A stretch of DNA of 64,000 nt from Pseudanabaena frigida (GTDB taxonomy: Bacteria; Cyanobacteriota; Cyanobacteriia; Pseudanabaenales; Pseudanabaenaceae): positions 124,001 to 188,000 of the forward strand of contig QBML01000004.1 of NCBI GenBank assembly GCA_003242085.1, written 5' to 3'. Shown here in pieces: positions 63,905 through 64,000 of this stretch; the stretch's first letter is position 1; every line of letters starts with the position of its first letter. A program made the translations under genes and the position numbers. Under the pieces are notes generated by a model. The model made no database searches, had not been told where the DNA came from, and saw only the letters and a list, made by a program, of their open reading frames with translations.

Positions 63905-64000
63905 TTATAATTGTATATATCCTAGATATGACAATCGAAAAGTCATGGCTTGAGGGCTAACATCATATTTAGCTGCTAAGTCCTTTATAAAGTCATCATC
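63905..64000 (-). CDS. 3' end of an ImmA/IrrE-like metallopeptidase gene (partial)
   Basis: The minus-strand frame entering from the right edge encodes 31 residues and then TAA: DDDFIKDLAAKYDVSPQAMT then FRLSYLGYIQL. This resembles the C-terminal helix of ImmA/IrrE (DUF955) proteins, whose tails read like LAxxYxVSxxAMxxRLxxLG. The catalytic HExxH region lies outside the window, so the identification is tentative. ImmA/IrrE proteins are often paired with a regulator in toxin-antitoxin or stress loci, which fits the neighbours. Confidence 0.5.
   Translation of the reverse strand, partial: DDDFIKDLAAKYDVSPQAMTFRLSYLGYIQL

Noticed and set aside
1-64000. tRNA, rRNA, tmRNA, transposase or prophage genes
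   Set aside because: No tRNA-like T-loop with matching acceptor stem, no DDE/Y1 transposase motif and no phage structural gene was seen by eye.
1-64000. GCGATCGC octamers as regulatory sites
   Set aside because: They occur by the dozen in genes and spacers alike (for example near 192, 3835, 16335, 51537); this is the known HIP1 over-representation of cyanobacteria, not local operators.

Overview
The window is chromosomal DNA from a cyanobacterium. The evidence is the photosystem II operon psbEFLJ, an S10/spc ribosomal-protein cluster that begins with rplC, a plant-type ferredoxin-NADP reductase, a phytochrome kinase, a PaO-like Rieske oxygenase, an NtcA-type glnA promoter, and the octamer GCGATCGC (HIP1) scattered through genes and spacers. 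GC looks to be in the low 40s percent (judged by eye). A Pseudanabaena-like lineage would fit, but that is inference. I saw no tRNA, rRNA, insertion sequence, CRISPR array or prophage.

Layout. 1-7.9 kb: 3' part of polA, an aldo/keto reductase, a GT4 glycosyltransferase and a bacteriophytochrome hybrid kinase. 8.1-20.1 kb: a structured leader and then rplC-D-W-B-rpsS-rplV-rpsC-rplP-rpmC-rpsQ-rplN-X-E-rpsH-rplF-R-rpsE-rplO-secY-adk-infA, closed by a U-tract terminator. The usual rpmJ-rpsM-rpsK-rpoA continuation is absent and a BrnT toxin-antitoxin pair follows. 20.7-30.4 kb: housekeeping and small conserved genes (rsmD, a K+ channel, a DALR-only ArgRS relative, queA, menH, an LRR protein, a GHL10 hydrolase) and a phycobiliprotein-like protein without the bilin cysteine. 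30.5-35.5 kb: a three-gene cassette of STAND NTPase, P-loop ATPase and TPR protein with a basic/aromatic tail. 35.9-37.9 kb: two tandem 30-residue hydrophobic micro-ORFs with their own terminator, divergent from glnA. 37.9-50.4 kb: arsM with a TVP38 protein, exported and pentapeptide-repeat proteins, a DUF1537 kinase, an EamA transporter, a histidine kinase and a two-domain petH. 50.9-61.4 kb: ilvB, a Nudix hydrolase, DJ-1, a Fur-family regulator, an Eis-type acetyltransferase, psbEFLJ, a GST, a Rieske oxygenase and an FAD oxidoreductase. 61.5-64 kb: a cluster of toxin-antitoxin modules (PrlF/YhaV, VapBC-like, MazEF-like) running into a partial ImmA/IrrE-like gene.

The most notable unexplained signals are: (1) the paired micro-ORFs beside glnA; (2) the STAND/P-loop/TPR cassette, a candidate conflict or signalling system; (3) about sixteen long, nearly perfect palindromes at gene ends whose stems differ in sequence but nearly all share a GC-NNN-GC apex, some inside the ribosomal operon and two interlocked in a nested structure at 45.76-45.96 kb.
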